Positions 43,435-55,091 of a stretch of DNA of 64,000 bases are shown piece by piece. The stretch spans positions 2,830,001 through 2,894,000 of the forward strand of contig OY998185.1 of NCBI GenBank assembly GCA_963921935.1. Reading direction: 5' to 3'. This DNA comes from Galeruca laticollis (taxonomy: Eukaryota > Arthropoda > Insecta > Coleoptera > Chrysomelidae). Positions within the stretch are counted from its first letter, which is position 1; each line of letters opens with the position of its first letter. The notes beneath the pieces are model-generated. The model saw only the letters and a program-made list of their open reading frames with translations. It searched no databases and was not told where the DNA came from. Position numbers and translations under genes: made by a program.

Positions 43435-44240
43435 TTTCTCTGTCTCCATCGCTACTTGTTGCTATTCCCAGATATTGAACTCTATCCACTTCTTCAAATT
43501 CAAATCTTCCAATTTCCACATTTTTGTGCTCAGAATTATTTTTGAGTCTTAATAATTTGGTTTTATGTGTATTTATCACCAGTTCAATTTTCTTTCCCTC
43601 TCTTATTATCTTACAATTCCCATTCTGTTTTTAGTGCTACGTCGTCGGCATATGCTATTATTTGTCCTCCTCTGGTTCTTAAATTTCATTTACATATTTG
43701 TTTCAACGTATATTCTAGTGCCAAATTGAATAGTGTTGCCGACAGAGAGTCTCCTTGCTTGACTCCTTTATTATATGTAAACTTCTCGGTTTTCCCTCTT
43801 TGTGTTATTACGCTTTGGTCTAGTGTCATTTTCATTAATCTTAATAATGTATTATTCACTCCCATTTCATTCAGCACTTTCAGTAATTGATTCTTTTTAT
43901 TGAGTCAAACACTCTTTGGAAGTCAATGAATTGTATCTCAATGTCTATGTTATATTCGTTGGACTTTTCCAAAATTTGTTTCAGTACATGTATCACATCT
44001 GTAGTTGACCTTCTCTTTGTAAATCCGTACTGATATTCTCCACATCTGTAACCTGCGTCATGCAGTCTTCTTTTTATAATTGTTGTTGTTATCTTATATG
44101 CTGCATTCAGTAGTGTAATTCCTCTAAAGTTTTCACAAGCTTGTTGGTCTTCCTTCTTGTGTATTATTACTATTTGTCCCATCTTCCATTCCTCTAGCAT
44201 CTCTTCTTCTTTCCATATTTTATATATCAATTGGTAGTCC
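43435..44240 (-). pseudogene. LINE reverse transcriptase
   Basis: 43880-44230 gives WKMGQIVIIHKKEDQQACEN, FRGITLLNAAYKI and IEIQFIDFQRVFDSI (motif A Asp). 43686-43877 gives GVKQGDSLSATLFNLALEY (motif B). The next frame near 43625-43680 gives RGGQIIAYADDVALK with the YADD catalytic pair. 43440-43560 gives VEIGRFEFEEVDRVQYLG, the end of the thumb. At least two frameshifts interrupt it. RT would copy the LINE RNA at the nicked target. Confidence 0.75.
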
Positions 44241-44957
44241 CTCCGTATTTGATAAGTTCCATGTTGATTCCGTCGCTTCCTGGCGCTTTCCCGTTCTTAC
44301 TCCCGTTAATTAATTATCTCTCTTTCATCCTTCGTTGGGCTCTCGATTACCTCTTGTTTTTTCTTTTCTTCTATATCAACCTCTTCTCTTACTTCTGTTC
44401 CCGTTAGTAATTCCCTAAAGAATTGTATCCATGCCTCTTTATATTCCGTATCTTCATTTACTATTCTACCCTCTTTGTTTTTTATTCCTGTTGTTTTGGT
44501 TTTATATGTTCGGATTTATGCATTTATTTTTTGATAAAAAGCTTTTGTTTTACTTGCATTACTTCCCCTTTCTATTTCTCTAATTCTGTTTTCAATTGTT
44601 GTTCTCTTAGCTTGTTTTATTATTCTCTTTGTTTCTTTCTCAGTTTTTCATAAGTTTCCCTTTCTTCATTTCTGTTCGTCCTTGTCCATTTTAACCATGC
44701 TCCTTTTTTATTTTTAATCATCTCTGCATTTTTCATTGAGCCATTCCTTCTATACTCTGTTTACCACCGCTCCTATTTTTTTCTTTTCAGCTGCATTTAT
44801 ACATTTTTCTATCCTTTTCCATCCTGCTTGAATTCCACTAATTTCTTCTGCCTCATTAATTAATTGTTCTTCTATACTATCTCTGTACTCGTTTTGTGTT
44901 TCTGTCTGTACTAGTTTTCTTATATCCCATTTTTTGTTTCATTTTATTTTTTATCTT
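44241..44957 (-). pseudogene. LINE linker between endonuclease and RT
   Basis: Translated in shifting frames on the minus strand, this gives charged helical sequence (for example ERGSNASKTKAFYQKINA and EGRIVNEDTEYKEAWIQFF), which is the usual pre-RT linker of RTE-like LINEs. Confidence 0.5.
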
Positions 44958-45650
44958 TTACTTTTGTAGCATAGTGCCTGCAACCATGTAATGATCCGTA
45001 TCAGCACACGCCCCTCTATATGCTCTGACATCTTTCATTGTCGACAGTTTTCTTTTTGTTATCAATATGTGATCATTTTGGGTATATGTTTTGCAATCAG
45101 GTAATCTCCACATAACTTTATGCCATTTGGTGTGCTGGAACATCGTACTGCAAATAATCATGTTCATTTTTACTGCCAGATTACAAATTATGTGTCCATT
45201 GTTGTTTGTTTTTTCATGTAATGTGTGTATGCCGCTTATCTCTCTGTAATATTCTTCTTTTCCAATTTTCACGTTCAGGTCACCCAATAATACTATCGTG
45301 TCTTGTTTTGGTATTTTTAATATTCCTTCTTCTACCTTTTCATAGAAGACTTCCTTTTCGTCATCTTCTACCACCTCCGTGGGTGCATAAACATTTATTA
45401 TTGACAGATTGAAGGGTCTCGTCTCAATTTTTATATAGGCCATTCTCTCATCGATTGGTCAAAACTCCATTACATTTTCTTCTAGTTTTTCTCTCACTAT
45501 AAATGCTACTCCGTATTGCCCTTGCTGTTCTCTTTTCGAGTAAAATAATTGATATTTCTTTTTTTTCAATACTTCCCCTCCCATATTTTTCCAATTCCCA
45601 TGCAATTTCCTCCATCTTTCCTGCTTCAAGCATTGTCCTCACGTTCCAAG
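44958..45650 (-). pseudogene. LINE apurinic/apyrimidinic-type endonuclease
   Basis: Exonuclease-endonuclease-phosphatase fold that nicks target DNA. 45448-45642 gives RTMLEAGKMEEIAWELEKYG (degenerate N-terminus). 44958-45443 gives MAYIKIETRPFNLSIINVYA, DTIVLLGDLNVKIGKE (catalytic G-D-x-N), TYTQNDHILITKRKL and the terminal RAYRGACADTDHYMV with the D-H pair. The two halves are in different frames. Confidence 0.75.
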
Positions 45651-46016
45651 TACTAACTTTAATTTCTTTAGTCCTATGTACCGTTTTTTTCTTTCCCCTT
45701 TTTGATTGATATTTACTTTTTCTATCGTCTGGTCTTGTACCCTTTTTTCAAACTTATAATTACAATTATTATTATAGATCTCCCCACCTTTTTCATTTGT
45801 ACTTATATTACCTTCTTTTTAGTTATGGCCTTATCTATCCTAATCATATTATCTACATTTATCCCTTACTACAATTTGTTTTCATTAATTTATTATTACT
45901 AATCTTAAAGTTATTTCTAATTCTAAAACTAATCCTATCTTCCTTCTGTTCTTTATTTTTTTGTTCCTCTTAATTACCTCTTTCGTCTCCATGTTCCTCT
46001 TCCAATTGTTCCCCTT

Positions 46017-46409
46017 CTAGTTTTTTTCTTCTCTTATAAGCATTTTGGTTATTTTCTCCTTGCTTTCTCCTGCCTCCGGTGATCTTACGTTTACTTTCCT
46101 TTTAGACTTATTTGTCTCTGCCTTTTCTATCTTTTTTTCGCCTTCCGGGAAACTATACTTGTCATGAACATTTCCATCTATTATTGATTTATCATATTTA
46201 AAGTTAGCTTTACTTCCATTTTCCCTTGCTCTTTTCATAAACTGTATAATGTATTTCCGGTCTTCCTGTACTCTTTTTGACAAATCATCATTTAGCCAAA
46301 TGTTTACAACTTTTAGGTTTTTCTTTTTTTCCATTATTTCGTCCTTCTCTTCCCATTGGTTAAGCTTTATGATTATTAGTCTCTTAGTTCTACTGTTAAT
46401 TTCACCCAT
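46017..46409 (-). pseudogene. LINE N-terminal ORF piece
   Basis: Contains KVVNIWLNDDLSKRVQEDRK and FMKRARENGSKANFKYDKSI, then a lysine-rich tail. The pattern of L-N-D-D-L followed by a short R-K-rich helix and I-I-D-G is common just upstream of the endonuclease in insect LINEs. It probably represents the end of ORF1 or the start of the main ORF. Confidence 0.5.
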
Positions 46410-46559
46410 TCTTCATAGATCGATTACTTCATTTTTTAAGTTCACTTCTATTCCTGGCTTTGATTCACTGGTCTTCGTTGCATCTTGTGTCGTAAGTCAA
46501 CTTTTGACAACCGAATAGAAACTTTTTCATGATCTTCACGTTTCTTATCTACATCACCT

Positions 46560-46910
46560 TCCAAGGCTAACAAATATTGCTCGTAGAAGGCTTCGGTTGT
46601 TTAATAACGGCCAGCTCTTGCCAAATTTTGTACCACATGATCGCTGGTTCCCAGTAATATCACAAATACTCAATAATTCCATCTTTTTGAAGTAGTAGGT
46701 GGTTATCGATTCTTTCGTTTGTTTCTGCCGGTGAAGCAGTTTCCTTAAGGCAGTTGCATAGACGATATTTTTTCGGAAATGTTTTTATAATCAGTGCTTT
46801 CCATTCTCCCCATGAATAATTGTAGTTTGACAGACTATGGTACCAATTTTTGGTCATGCTTGACAATCTAGATTGTATGTGGTAAGTTGTCGTTACATCG
46901 TAAAAACCCT
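46560..46910 (-). pseudogene. Retrotransposon gag fragment
   Basis: Minus strand MTKNWYHSLSNYNYSWGEWK followed by IIKTFPKKY resembles the capsid-like W-Y ... W-x-x-W-K ... F-P pattern of Ty3/gypsy Gag. The rest of the element is not adjacent. It abuts the 5' end of the RTE-like LINE. Confidence 0.45.
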
Positions 46911-47199
46911 ATTTTAAACTCCATAAATCAAACGTATTTTTGAATAGCTCCCAACAATATTTTATATTCTGAAAAGTTATCTAAACAACTAAAGTGAATT
47001 TGGTACCAATGGATAGTTTGAAAATAGCACTACAAGAATATGCTGTTTACAGAAATGTGTAATGTACGTATGATGAAATAATTGCAAAATTGTGTGAAAT
47101 ATTAAATCATTAAAACAAAAATGTGCAACAAAAACTAGTCAAATTTATAACTGATAAGTGATAGTCATTAGTGGAAATTACCTCTTATTCAAAAAATCC
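46911..47199. other. Unassigned AT-rich sequence
   Basis: Nothing recognisable; may include the 5' UTR of the downstream LINE. Confidence 0.4.
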
Positions 47200-47228
47200 T
47201 CATCCTAACTGATGAATATGGAAGAGAC

Positions 47229-47828
47229 TTGGATAAAGAACTGCGTCGTAGGTATAAACAGGAAAATATTCAAATACAAACTTTAATAAAACCCGGTGCA
47301 ATGTTAAGTGGGGTAATTGAAGATTTAGAAAATGTCACAAAAAATTTGAGTTCCAATGATTATGTAATTGTTATGACAGGAACTAATGATCTGTTACAGT
47401 TGAAATATCCTAGCATGCGAGTTATAAACTCTAAATTAAACATATGTTCATACCTAAATATTTGCAATAATAAGGGCTATAAACTAAATAACTTTAATAT
47501 GTCTTGGCTAATCAAAAAACAAATAAGCTTGACAAAAACACATACAAGTTTAATTTTTGTAAAAATAAATGAGGAAAACTCCAAGGAACACTCTATCAAA
47601 ATGAGACATAACAATGACACATATAATAATAACAAGTCTGATAAGGTGAGTACAAAAGAAAATACTAGTAGTAGTGAACACCAAATTTTACAGAAATTAG
47701 ATACTGATGTGAAGGAACGGGAATCCATAAATGTATTACAATCACAAAATTCGCTTCAACAAAAAGATAGTAACTCTTCTTCTAGTTCTTTTTTAGGGAA
47801 AAACGTAGAATTCAATTTGATTCTTTAA
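47229..47828 (+). pseudogene. LINE SGNH/esterase-like segment
   Basis: Reads DKELRRRYKQENIQIQTLIK, PGAMLSGVIEDLENVTKNL and YVIVMTGTNDLLQLKYP. G-T-N-D is the third conserved block of SGNH hydrolases. Immediately upstream, 47200-47228 gives ILTDEYGRD-like sequence, where the catalytic serine block would be. The second half (after ~47600) is Ser/Asn-rich and low-complexity. The segment is truncated at its start. Confidence 0.6.
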
Positions 47829-47836
47829 CATTTCTA

Positions 47837-48400
47837 CTTCTTAACATACAGTCGGTAAGAAATAAAGTTGATGACCTTTTTATCATAATAGAAAATTTAA
47901 AATATCCTAAAGTAATATTGTTAACTGAGCATTGGCTCGAAGAATCTGAAAACGTTTATATTCCAAACTACACTGTGGCTTCAGTTTTTTGTAGAGAACG
48001 GTATATGCATGGAGGCACAGTTATATTAGTACATACTTCTGTGATGGAAAATTGGCAAGTCAAAGAATTCATAATTGAAAATATCGCAGAAGAAAAACAA
48101 TTTGAATTATCGGGCATACATATTAGGTCTATTAATATTGTAATACTTTGCATATACCGTTCTCCAATAACCAGTGTCTCAGTCTTCCTAGACAAACTGG
48201 AAATGTTGCTGTCCAAATTAACATCTATACAGGTGATTTCAACATTAATTTTGACGATGAGCATGAAAATAATGTTAACAAATTAAATAGTCCATTGATA
48301 TCCTTCAATCACAAAATGCATGTTAAACAGCCAACAAGAATAAATAATAAACAATTATTGACTACTTTTGTAGTACATATGATGAAACTAAAGTGACATG
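47837..48400 (+). pseudogene. LINE endonuclease
   Basis: LLNIQSVRNKVDDLFIIIEN (N-terminal block with the metal-binding Asn/Glu pattern), ILLTEHWLEESENVYIPNY, MHGGTVILVHTS and ILCIYRSPITSV. After a shift it continues as GDFNINFDDEH (catalytic G-D-F-N) and KMHVKQPTRI. The continuation in 48393-48440 gives PSNLSDHEAVYTMI with the final S-D-H. Domain complete in order but frame-shifted. Confidence 0.7.
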
Positions 48401-50571
48401 TAATATAATTCCAAGTAACTTGTCTGATCATGAAGCTGTATATACTATGATACCAGTCAAATGTAGGTTGGAAAAAAAGTCTTTTAAATATGGTAGATTA
48501 TATAGTACAAGTAATTATCAAAAATTTAAAGCCCACTGTGATGCATATAACTGGAATTCTTTAATTATAAATTTAAATTCAAATTCCTTCAGACAACTTT
48601 ATGAAACATTTTGTATTATCTTTGAAAAATCTTTTCCAATACAAAGAATCAGAATAAAATCTAAAAAATCATGGATTACATGTGGTATTCGAATATCATT
48701 GAAAAACATGCGGTCATTAAACTACATAAGAAAGTACTTTCGTGATGAGCCCTTTAGCACATATTATACACAATATAGGTCAATTTATAGAGCAATAATA
48801 AAGAAGGCAAAAGATGATCATTATAACAAAAGAATGGAAAAATCTTCAAATAAATCTAAAGAGTCATGGGCTATTGTGAATGAATTAAGGGGAAAAAATA
48901 ACGATAAACTTAAATAGAACATACATATAGATCTTGAGCAGTTCAATAAATTTTATTGTAATATAGCCGAATCTTTGATTAAAACATTAAATTCTACAAC
49001 CGATCCTCTATCGTACATGAAAGATGTTCATATAAATCAATAATTTAAGTTATATCCAACGAATACCTATGAGTTAAGAAAAGTATTTGCTAATATCAAA
49101 AAGAAAAATGCTTGTGGCTGTGACAACTTGTCTATTAAAATATTTAACAATTTACCATACACAGCCTTAAATGTTTTAGCAATTTTGATTAACAAATCGT
49201 TTCAAGAGGGAATATTTCCAGACTTTCTTAAAACCAGCGTGATAGTTCCAATTCATAAGGGAGGATATGGTGGGGATCCATCTAATTTTAGGCCAATATC
49301 TCTGATTCCAACATTGGCAAAAATAATTGAAAAACTTGTAAAACATCGACTAACAGAATTTTTAGAAATAAATAGTATAATTGATAGCAGACAATTTGGG
49401 TTTCAGAAAGGTAAAAATACATCTGATGCCATATTTACCAGTCTAGAAAATATATATAAAATTATTAACTCTGGTATACCGGTCGCAGCAATTTTTTGTG
49501 ATTTGACAAAAGCTTTTGACTGTGTTAAACATGAATTACTGCTGAGAAAATTAAATCATTATGGGATTAGGGATGTTGGTCTTGGATGGATGAACTCGTA
49601 TCTATCTGAACGTAAGCAATTTGTTAGAACACCACATTCAAATTCAAATGTCAGATCTGGTAAATGGGGAGTTCCACAGGGTTCAGTATTGGGTCCAATC
49701 TTGTTTCTTCTATATGTCAATGATCTTACAAATTTAAATATTCATGGTAATTTTACTATGTTTGCCGATGATACCACATTAACTTGGCATGAGTCCAATG
49801 AACAGAGGCTTCATAACATTGTATCCAGTGACTTACAAACGGTTAAGGAATGGTGTAGTGCAAACTACCTAACACTAAATATATGTAAAACAAAAATAAT
49901 GACATTTAAATGCAGATTACCACCTGTTCAACTTGGAAATGACACTGTGGAGAGTGTTGAAGAAGCAAAATGTTTAGGACTCAACATTGATAGTAACCTG
50001 ACGTTTAAAGGATACATTAATATCTTAAGAAAGAAAATATCCTCAGGCTGTTACGCTGTTAGATCATCTTCATGTGAATTGGGATTCTCGGTAGCTAAAG
50101 ATGTATATTACGCTTTAGTGGAATCGCACTTAAGGTATTCCTTACAATTTTGGGGCTCTTGTAATGGGGAACTATTGGAAAGTATTTTTTTATTGCAGAA
50201 ACGAGCTATACGATTCTTATGTAAAATAAATAAAAGAATTTCAGGTAAAACATATTTCGTGAAACATAAAATACTGACTCTTACATCACTCTATGTACTA
50301 GAAGTAACATCCCTCATTCATAAGAACAAAGAGCAGTATATTACAGAGAGTCATTATAATACAAGACAAAGTGGCAATCTGTCGCTACTTATATCTAAAA
50401 CTTGGTGAAAGCCTCATTTATTTACAATGGAGTCAAATTATATAATTTGTTGCCAGCATATATAAAGAATATAGAGCATTTAAATAAATTTCGGCAAGTA
50501 ATGAAAGAAAAGTTGATAGACGAGGCGTACTATAATTTAAATGAATGCTTTTCTCATATGCATTCTCTATA
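48393..50571 (+). pseudogene. LINE reverse transcriptase
   Basis: 48480-48917 is the linker. 49128-50408 is an open frame of 426 codons with HKGGYGGDPSNFRPISLIPT, AAIFCDLTKAFDCVKHELLL (motif A Asp), WGVPQGSVLGPILFLLYVND (motif B) and FADDTTLTW (motif C). A stop at 48915 and another near 49042 separate it from the endonuclease. The frame ends at 50405, but IYNGVKLYNLLPAYIKNIEH and the following codons in the next frame show the true C-terminus near 50571. The catalytic core appears intact. Confidence 0.8.
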
Positions 50572-50575
50572 ATAT

Positions 50576-50849
50576 TATTCTTGTCAACAGTGTATATAAA
50601 CAAGTAAAGAAAATGAAATTAAAATATTTTAGAGTGCTTTTAATTATTGTATTATGATTTAGTTATTTATTGACAATACATATAAGTTATGTTGTATGTA
50701 TATAATATGTAAGATTTGTGTGTGAATGTATTTTTTTTATATCATTTATCTAGTAATATTTAATGATTTGTTGGTAAATTAATTTTTAACTTATTAACTT
50801 ATTTTACAAAGTGTTTGTCAATACGACTTGTTCTTGGACAATAAACATA
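50576..50849. other. LINE 3' flank, AT-rich
   Basis: Likely 3' UTR of the LINE. No other feature seen. Confidence 0.4.
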
Positions 50850-51453
50850 TATTCTCTCTCTCTCTCTCTCATTCCACCCATTTACTTGTCTCAGTATCCC
50901 CATATCATAACTCTTTAACAGTCCAATGTACATGCCGCTCAACAAAAAATTAAAGGTTATGCCGTTCGCCTCGTCTCTCACTCTTACTCTCATTCATTAC
51001 TGAAGTCGATAATGTTCCATTCCTTATTCCAATCTAGTCATTCTTGGCACCACTGAAGTCGATTTCTTCGATGTTCCAGAATTAAAGGTAACGCCAATTG
51101 AGGTCCAAATCTTCTTATCCGACTATAAACACTGCGCATTCCAAGGGCCTTTCCATTTTCTGCAAACCATTAAGTATTGACCTTGTCGATGGAAAACTAA
51201 CTCTTAGATCTCATAACCATAGGCGACGATCTTGGCCCCCTCTTGTTCTGCTCACTCGTCCTGTGTATCTGGCTCTACACGTTCGGCCTTCTTGGTGCCA
51301 TGCCTGGTAATATCTGACAACAGTATCCACACTGCCGTGTATTCTACCTGCAACATCTCGGAACGAAAGCGCAGCTTCCCGAAGACCAACTATTCGACCT
51401 CTCTCGAACTCAGTTAGCTGCCGATATTTTACATTTCTTCGCACTCTAGGCAT
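50850..51453 (-). pseudogene. Tc1-type transposase N-terminal half
   Basis: Minus strand. 51211-51453 gives YRQLTEFERGRIVGLREAAL and HGSVDTVVRYYQAWHQEGRT, the paired-like DNA-binding domain of Tc1 transposases. Then in other frames 51060-51100 gives LEHRRNRLQWCQE and LDWNKEWNIID, leading to the first catalytic Asp region. A degraded RRGERHN and VKELWYGDTE (cf. the M-V-W-G block) follow near 50890-51000. The DE part is missing. A (CT)n run at 50853-50870 sits at the end. Confidence 0.65.
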
Positions 51454-51486
51454 AATAAATACTTGTGAATGCTTGTAAGGCAGCGT

Positions 51487-52060
51487 TTAAGACCACTGTA
51501 CACGAATAAATTCTGTATTCTGATATCGGAATGGGCCGATTCGTCCACTACTTACATAAAAAAAAAATAATTGAATAAAAACAGGAATTTTCAACTGATA
51601 GCGCCCAAATTCTAATCTAGTATGCCTTTTGTGATAAAGATGTGCGTGAAAATTTTTTGAAAAAAAATTTTTACTGGGTGTTCGGGTTTCGATGCCACTG
51701 AGTACATAACCTTTATGGAAACACGTGGTTTGCAATTTGAACAAACAAATGTATTCTATATTTTCACTTTTGCATCCAAATGAACCTCTCTTCCAAAGCA
51801 CTTTGTCCAGTCTTATGATGCTCTAACACATGTTTTTTGAAGCCTCAACTGCTTCTTCGACGATGAAAATCGGTGTTCACGCAGTTTTTGTTTAATTAGT
51901 GAGAGCAAGAAGAAATCATTGACAAGTGACAAGTAGGGGCTGTAAAGTGAGTGAACCATCAATTCTATCTTTCGTGTATCCAAATAATCGCTTATTTCAT
52001 GCGATATACTCGTACATTTGTCACATTGTTGTCATACAAAAGGATTCGTCGGTTTGGATT
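51487..52060 (-). pseudogene. Mariner transposase C-terminal remnant
   Basis: Minus strand, several frames: NNVTNVRVYRMK, then WFTHFTAPTCHLS (a scrambled H-P-x-Y-S-P-D-L block), LNKNCVNTDFHRRRSS and HHKTGQSALEERFIWMQK. This follows the order of the mariner C-terminus after the third catalytic Asp (K-L-R-x-x-R-F-S-S ... W-x-x-R-M-Q-K-C). The region 51670-51712 contains the ctcagtggcat / cacccagtaaaaat pair also seen at 28838. Badly decayed. Confidence 0.45.
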
Positions 52061-53500
52061 GGTTTCTCTCCATTTACCCAAAAGTTCTGGTAAACAAATA
52101 ATAGTCGTATACCACGCTGAATTAACGGTCATTTTATTTTCGAGTGACAAAGGCGTTAAAATATCGTCAATTAACGGTGTTTTATGAGTAGTTGGATGGA
52201 ATAGAAAGCTTAAAGTTAAAACCTGTACTTGATAATTGAAAACAGTTTGAATTAACGTTACTCATTTGCGATTAAACTGTAACTAAAACTAATTTACGTC
52301 GGTGTACCTAGTTCGAAATCTATGCGAACACCTGTTATACCGGTTTGTTTAAAGAATGGGTTAGATAATGAGAATTATCTAATTTATTTGAGCAATATTT
52401 ATATTTTTGTTTATGTTACATATTGGTAAAATTTTATTGCTATTGTTTAAATTTGAGATAGTTTTAAGTAAACTGGTCGACATATTTTTATAATACTAAA
52501 TAACATATTGTAGTTTTCTTGACATATTTAATGAAAAAATATTGTCGAGTGATACCATTGAATAATGTTTGGAAAACATATTTCTAACCCTGTAGTAGAA
52601 GAATTAGCAAACATCCATAATATTTATTTGAAACTGTTTTATCTTTTAAGCAAAATCATATAGTCTACAAATCCAAAAGTAATAGCTGGATAATTTTGCC
52701 TTTGCTACTGAATTTCCATTATCCTGATATTGCGGAATAACACTGATCTACGCTGACAGCTCCCAACCTATTTAGAAAAATAAGTAATGAGAATAGAGAA
52801 AGTAAATTTCTAATAATATTCAGTAACAAAGTTTAAGTTCCTTAGTTGTTCTTAGTTTCCACCCATATTGTTTTATAAAAATCTCTCAACCATACTTGAA
52901 ACCAGTTCCGAGCTCTAATGTGCGGTAAGGTTTTTTTTTATAAAATTAATATCGCTATCGAAAGTTTTGGACCAGTAAAAACGGCTTCTCTAAATTGCAG
53001 TTACTTCCCTGGGGAAAGACTTATCTTTGATCCACACCCATTTTATTCTTAATCTTCAAAAAGTAGAATAAGGAGAGAAAGTAAGAATATTTTATTCATA
53101 TATTATTTTATGTATTTTTTATATAGTTTCCTACATTTCGGCCCAACTTTGGTCTTTATCAAAATATTACCTGATATTGACAACCTTGATATAGGTAAAT
53201 AAAGAATGTATCATTCGCCACATGAATATCAAAATATAATCTGCTCCAATCATACAGACTTTCCGTCTTTAATTGTTAAAATTTAAATTTTAATATACGA
53301 AAAAGAAGCAATTATCAATTTAAATTATTTTATAAATTGACTCCTTTTCTGTAAGTAGATGTTTAAAATATTTTATTATTGTATTGTTTCATTTAAAAAA
53401 TCTTGTAGTTCGCTCCTGATGCTATTAAACAATGGTGAAATATTGTAAAATTAGTTTTGAGAGTTAAAATTTGTGCGTTTATTAATTTTTTTAAATGGTG
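52061..53500. other. Unassigned sequence with two opposed hairpin motifs
   Basis: No gene seen. PLE-end-like hairpins occur at about 53131-53160 (minus strand: gataaagacc...ggccgaaatg) and 53414-53444 (plus strand: ctgatgctattaaacaatgg then tgaaat). A degraded non-coding PLE relic in between is possible. Confidence 0.35.
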
Positions 53501-53519
53501 CTTACACTTCAACAATGAA

Positions 53520-54403
53520 CTGAAAAGTATTCTTCCTTATGGAGAATGTGGAAGATGCGCAAGAAGAACGTCAACAATGTTTAATGAAAAATATCCTAAT
53601 AGTACTTGAAATGATAAATTAGTTGCAAAGTTTTGTGGAACTGATTCCGTTGTTAACAAAAAAGAAATAATCGCCGTGTTTTGGATGAAGCAGCACCTTT
53701 AATGCAGAAACCTTCACATCACTTCGTAATGTGGCACGCCAAGTAGAAATGTCTCACGAAACAGTAAGGAAAGCACTACAGTTAAATAAATGCCACCCGT
53801 ATAAAATGCAAATTCTACAACGGCTTTTTGTCGACAATTTCGACAGAAGGATTGAATTTTGTGAAAACCAGAATATTTTACACAATATTTGCTTTACTGA
53901 TGAGAAGTATTTTCTTAATGGACGTGTTAACAAGCAAAATTGTTGCTGCTTTTTGGGAAAGTCAAATACAGTATCCAATGAAAGTGAACGTTTGGGTTGC
54001 TATTCTTGGGTATTATTGGACCTTTATTAATTGCGGAAAATCTAACTGGTGAGCTCTACTTGAATTTCCTTTAAGAAATAATAGACTCCTTAATAACAAC
54101 TAGTTTGAAAAATCAAATTGATGCGGCTGGTAATTGGATTTTGCAAGATGCACTTCCAACCAGATGGAGCTTCACCACATTACTGTCATCCAGTTAGACA
54201 GCCTTCATGACCGCCTGACTCTAGATTTCTTCCTATGTGGGCATCTAAAATCGATTGCTTATATAAAACACAGCCTCGCGATTTGGAATATTTGAAGAGA
54301 AGAATAACAGCTGCATGTAGAGAGCTTTAGGCAGAAGTTTTTCGAAAAGTTTGAGAGCAGACTTTACCACTGTTTAGAAAATTTCGAAAATTTAATAAAA
54401 TAG
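53520..54403 (+). pseudogene. Tc1/mariner-like transposase, heavily decayed
   Basis: Same family as 62249-63940. 53540-53700 in shifting frames gives YGECGRCARRTSTMFNEKYP and DSVVNKK (helix-turn-helix). 53731-54030 gives HETVRKALQLNKCHPYKMQI, LQRLFVDNFDRRIEFCENQN, then ICFTDEKYFLNGRVNKQN with the first catalytic Asp. After 54120, NWILQDALPTRWS represents the second Asp block in altered form. RPPDSRFLPMWASKI is a broken third block, and a C-terminus near 54340-54403 ends FENLIK. Several frameshifts. Confidence 0.6.
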
Positions 54404-54539
54404 GTTACTTTTTATTCATTTTTTATGTTTTATTGTACAACATTTGATACATAAATATCTTCACGGTTTTACTTGATTTCTCCAAAAGTACAAAAAGGAT
54501 GATCAAGTATTTGATATTTTTGAAAACGTAGTTAAACGA

Positions 54540-54740
54540 CCTTTAAAATAAGGTATCACTCAACCCGCATTTCCATTTAAGATTTTAGGGGTTGTACCCA
54601 CCCCCGCTAGAGGGATGATGTAATTTAATTGAAAACCTGCCTACAAACTGTATTAAAAATAAGTGTGACGTGGCTTTGCATATTTTTGAATTTTCTATAG
54701 GGGCTGAATATAGAGGGTGGTACGTTTTCAAATTGACACC

Positions 54741-54781
<41 letters not shown>
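54540..54781. repeat. Element right end and (TA)n tract
   Basis: ttgacaccctgta at about 54735-54747 is a Tc1/mariner-like terminus, passing directly into (TA)n 54746-54781. It is likely the right end of the transposase pseudogene just upstream. No matching left end was found. Confidence 0.45.
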
Positions 54782-54785
<4 letters not shown>

Positions 54786-55091
54786 CATCTTTTCCAATCC
54801 TCAACATTGATAAACCAAATAAAAGGATAGTAATCTGTATATAATATCTGGTTACATTTCTAAAATAACCTTTTTCCTTGGTACATCTTGTATTACTGCT
54901 ATTCGATTAAACAGACTGTTTATAAATCAAGTGGACCTTTTAAAGCTAATAATGTATGTTAAAAATGAGCTGCCCGTTAAAATACTTGTTAGTAACAGGA
55001 TGAACGACATCAACTTTCACTCCTATTTATGGTATCGATGTAGAAACATAATATACTTTGTACATTTAGTTTTATGAAGATCTTAAACATC
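54782..55091. other. Unassigned sequence
   Basis: No feature recognised between the TA tract and the DDE transposon. Confidence 0.5.

Larger units (their letters stand above)
43435..46500 (-). mobile_element. RTE-like LINE, near full length but decayed
   Basis: Reads leftwards: N-terminal ORF piece (46409-46017), apurinic endonuclease (45650-44958), linker, and RT (44240-43435). It lacks a detectable 3' UTR beyond 43435. The gene order and the endonuclease and RT motifs fit RTE-type non-LTR elements. Frameshifts and stops are frequent. Confidence 0.75.
47200..50575 (+). mobile_element. CR1/L2-group LINE with SGNH, endonuclease and RT
   Basis: Plus-strand element in which an esterase-like (SGNH) segment, an apurinic endonuclease and a long RT follow one another. 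The reading frame is broken in the first half but intact through RT. The SGNH segment is known from ORF1 or fusion regions of CR1-like LINEs. The C-terminal coding extends past a frameshift at 50405 to about 50571. Confidence 0.75.
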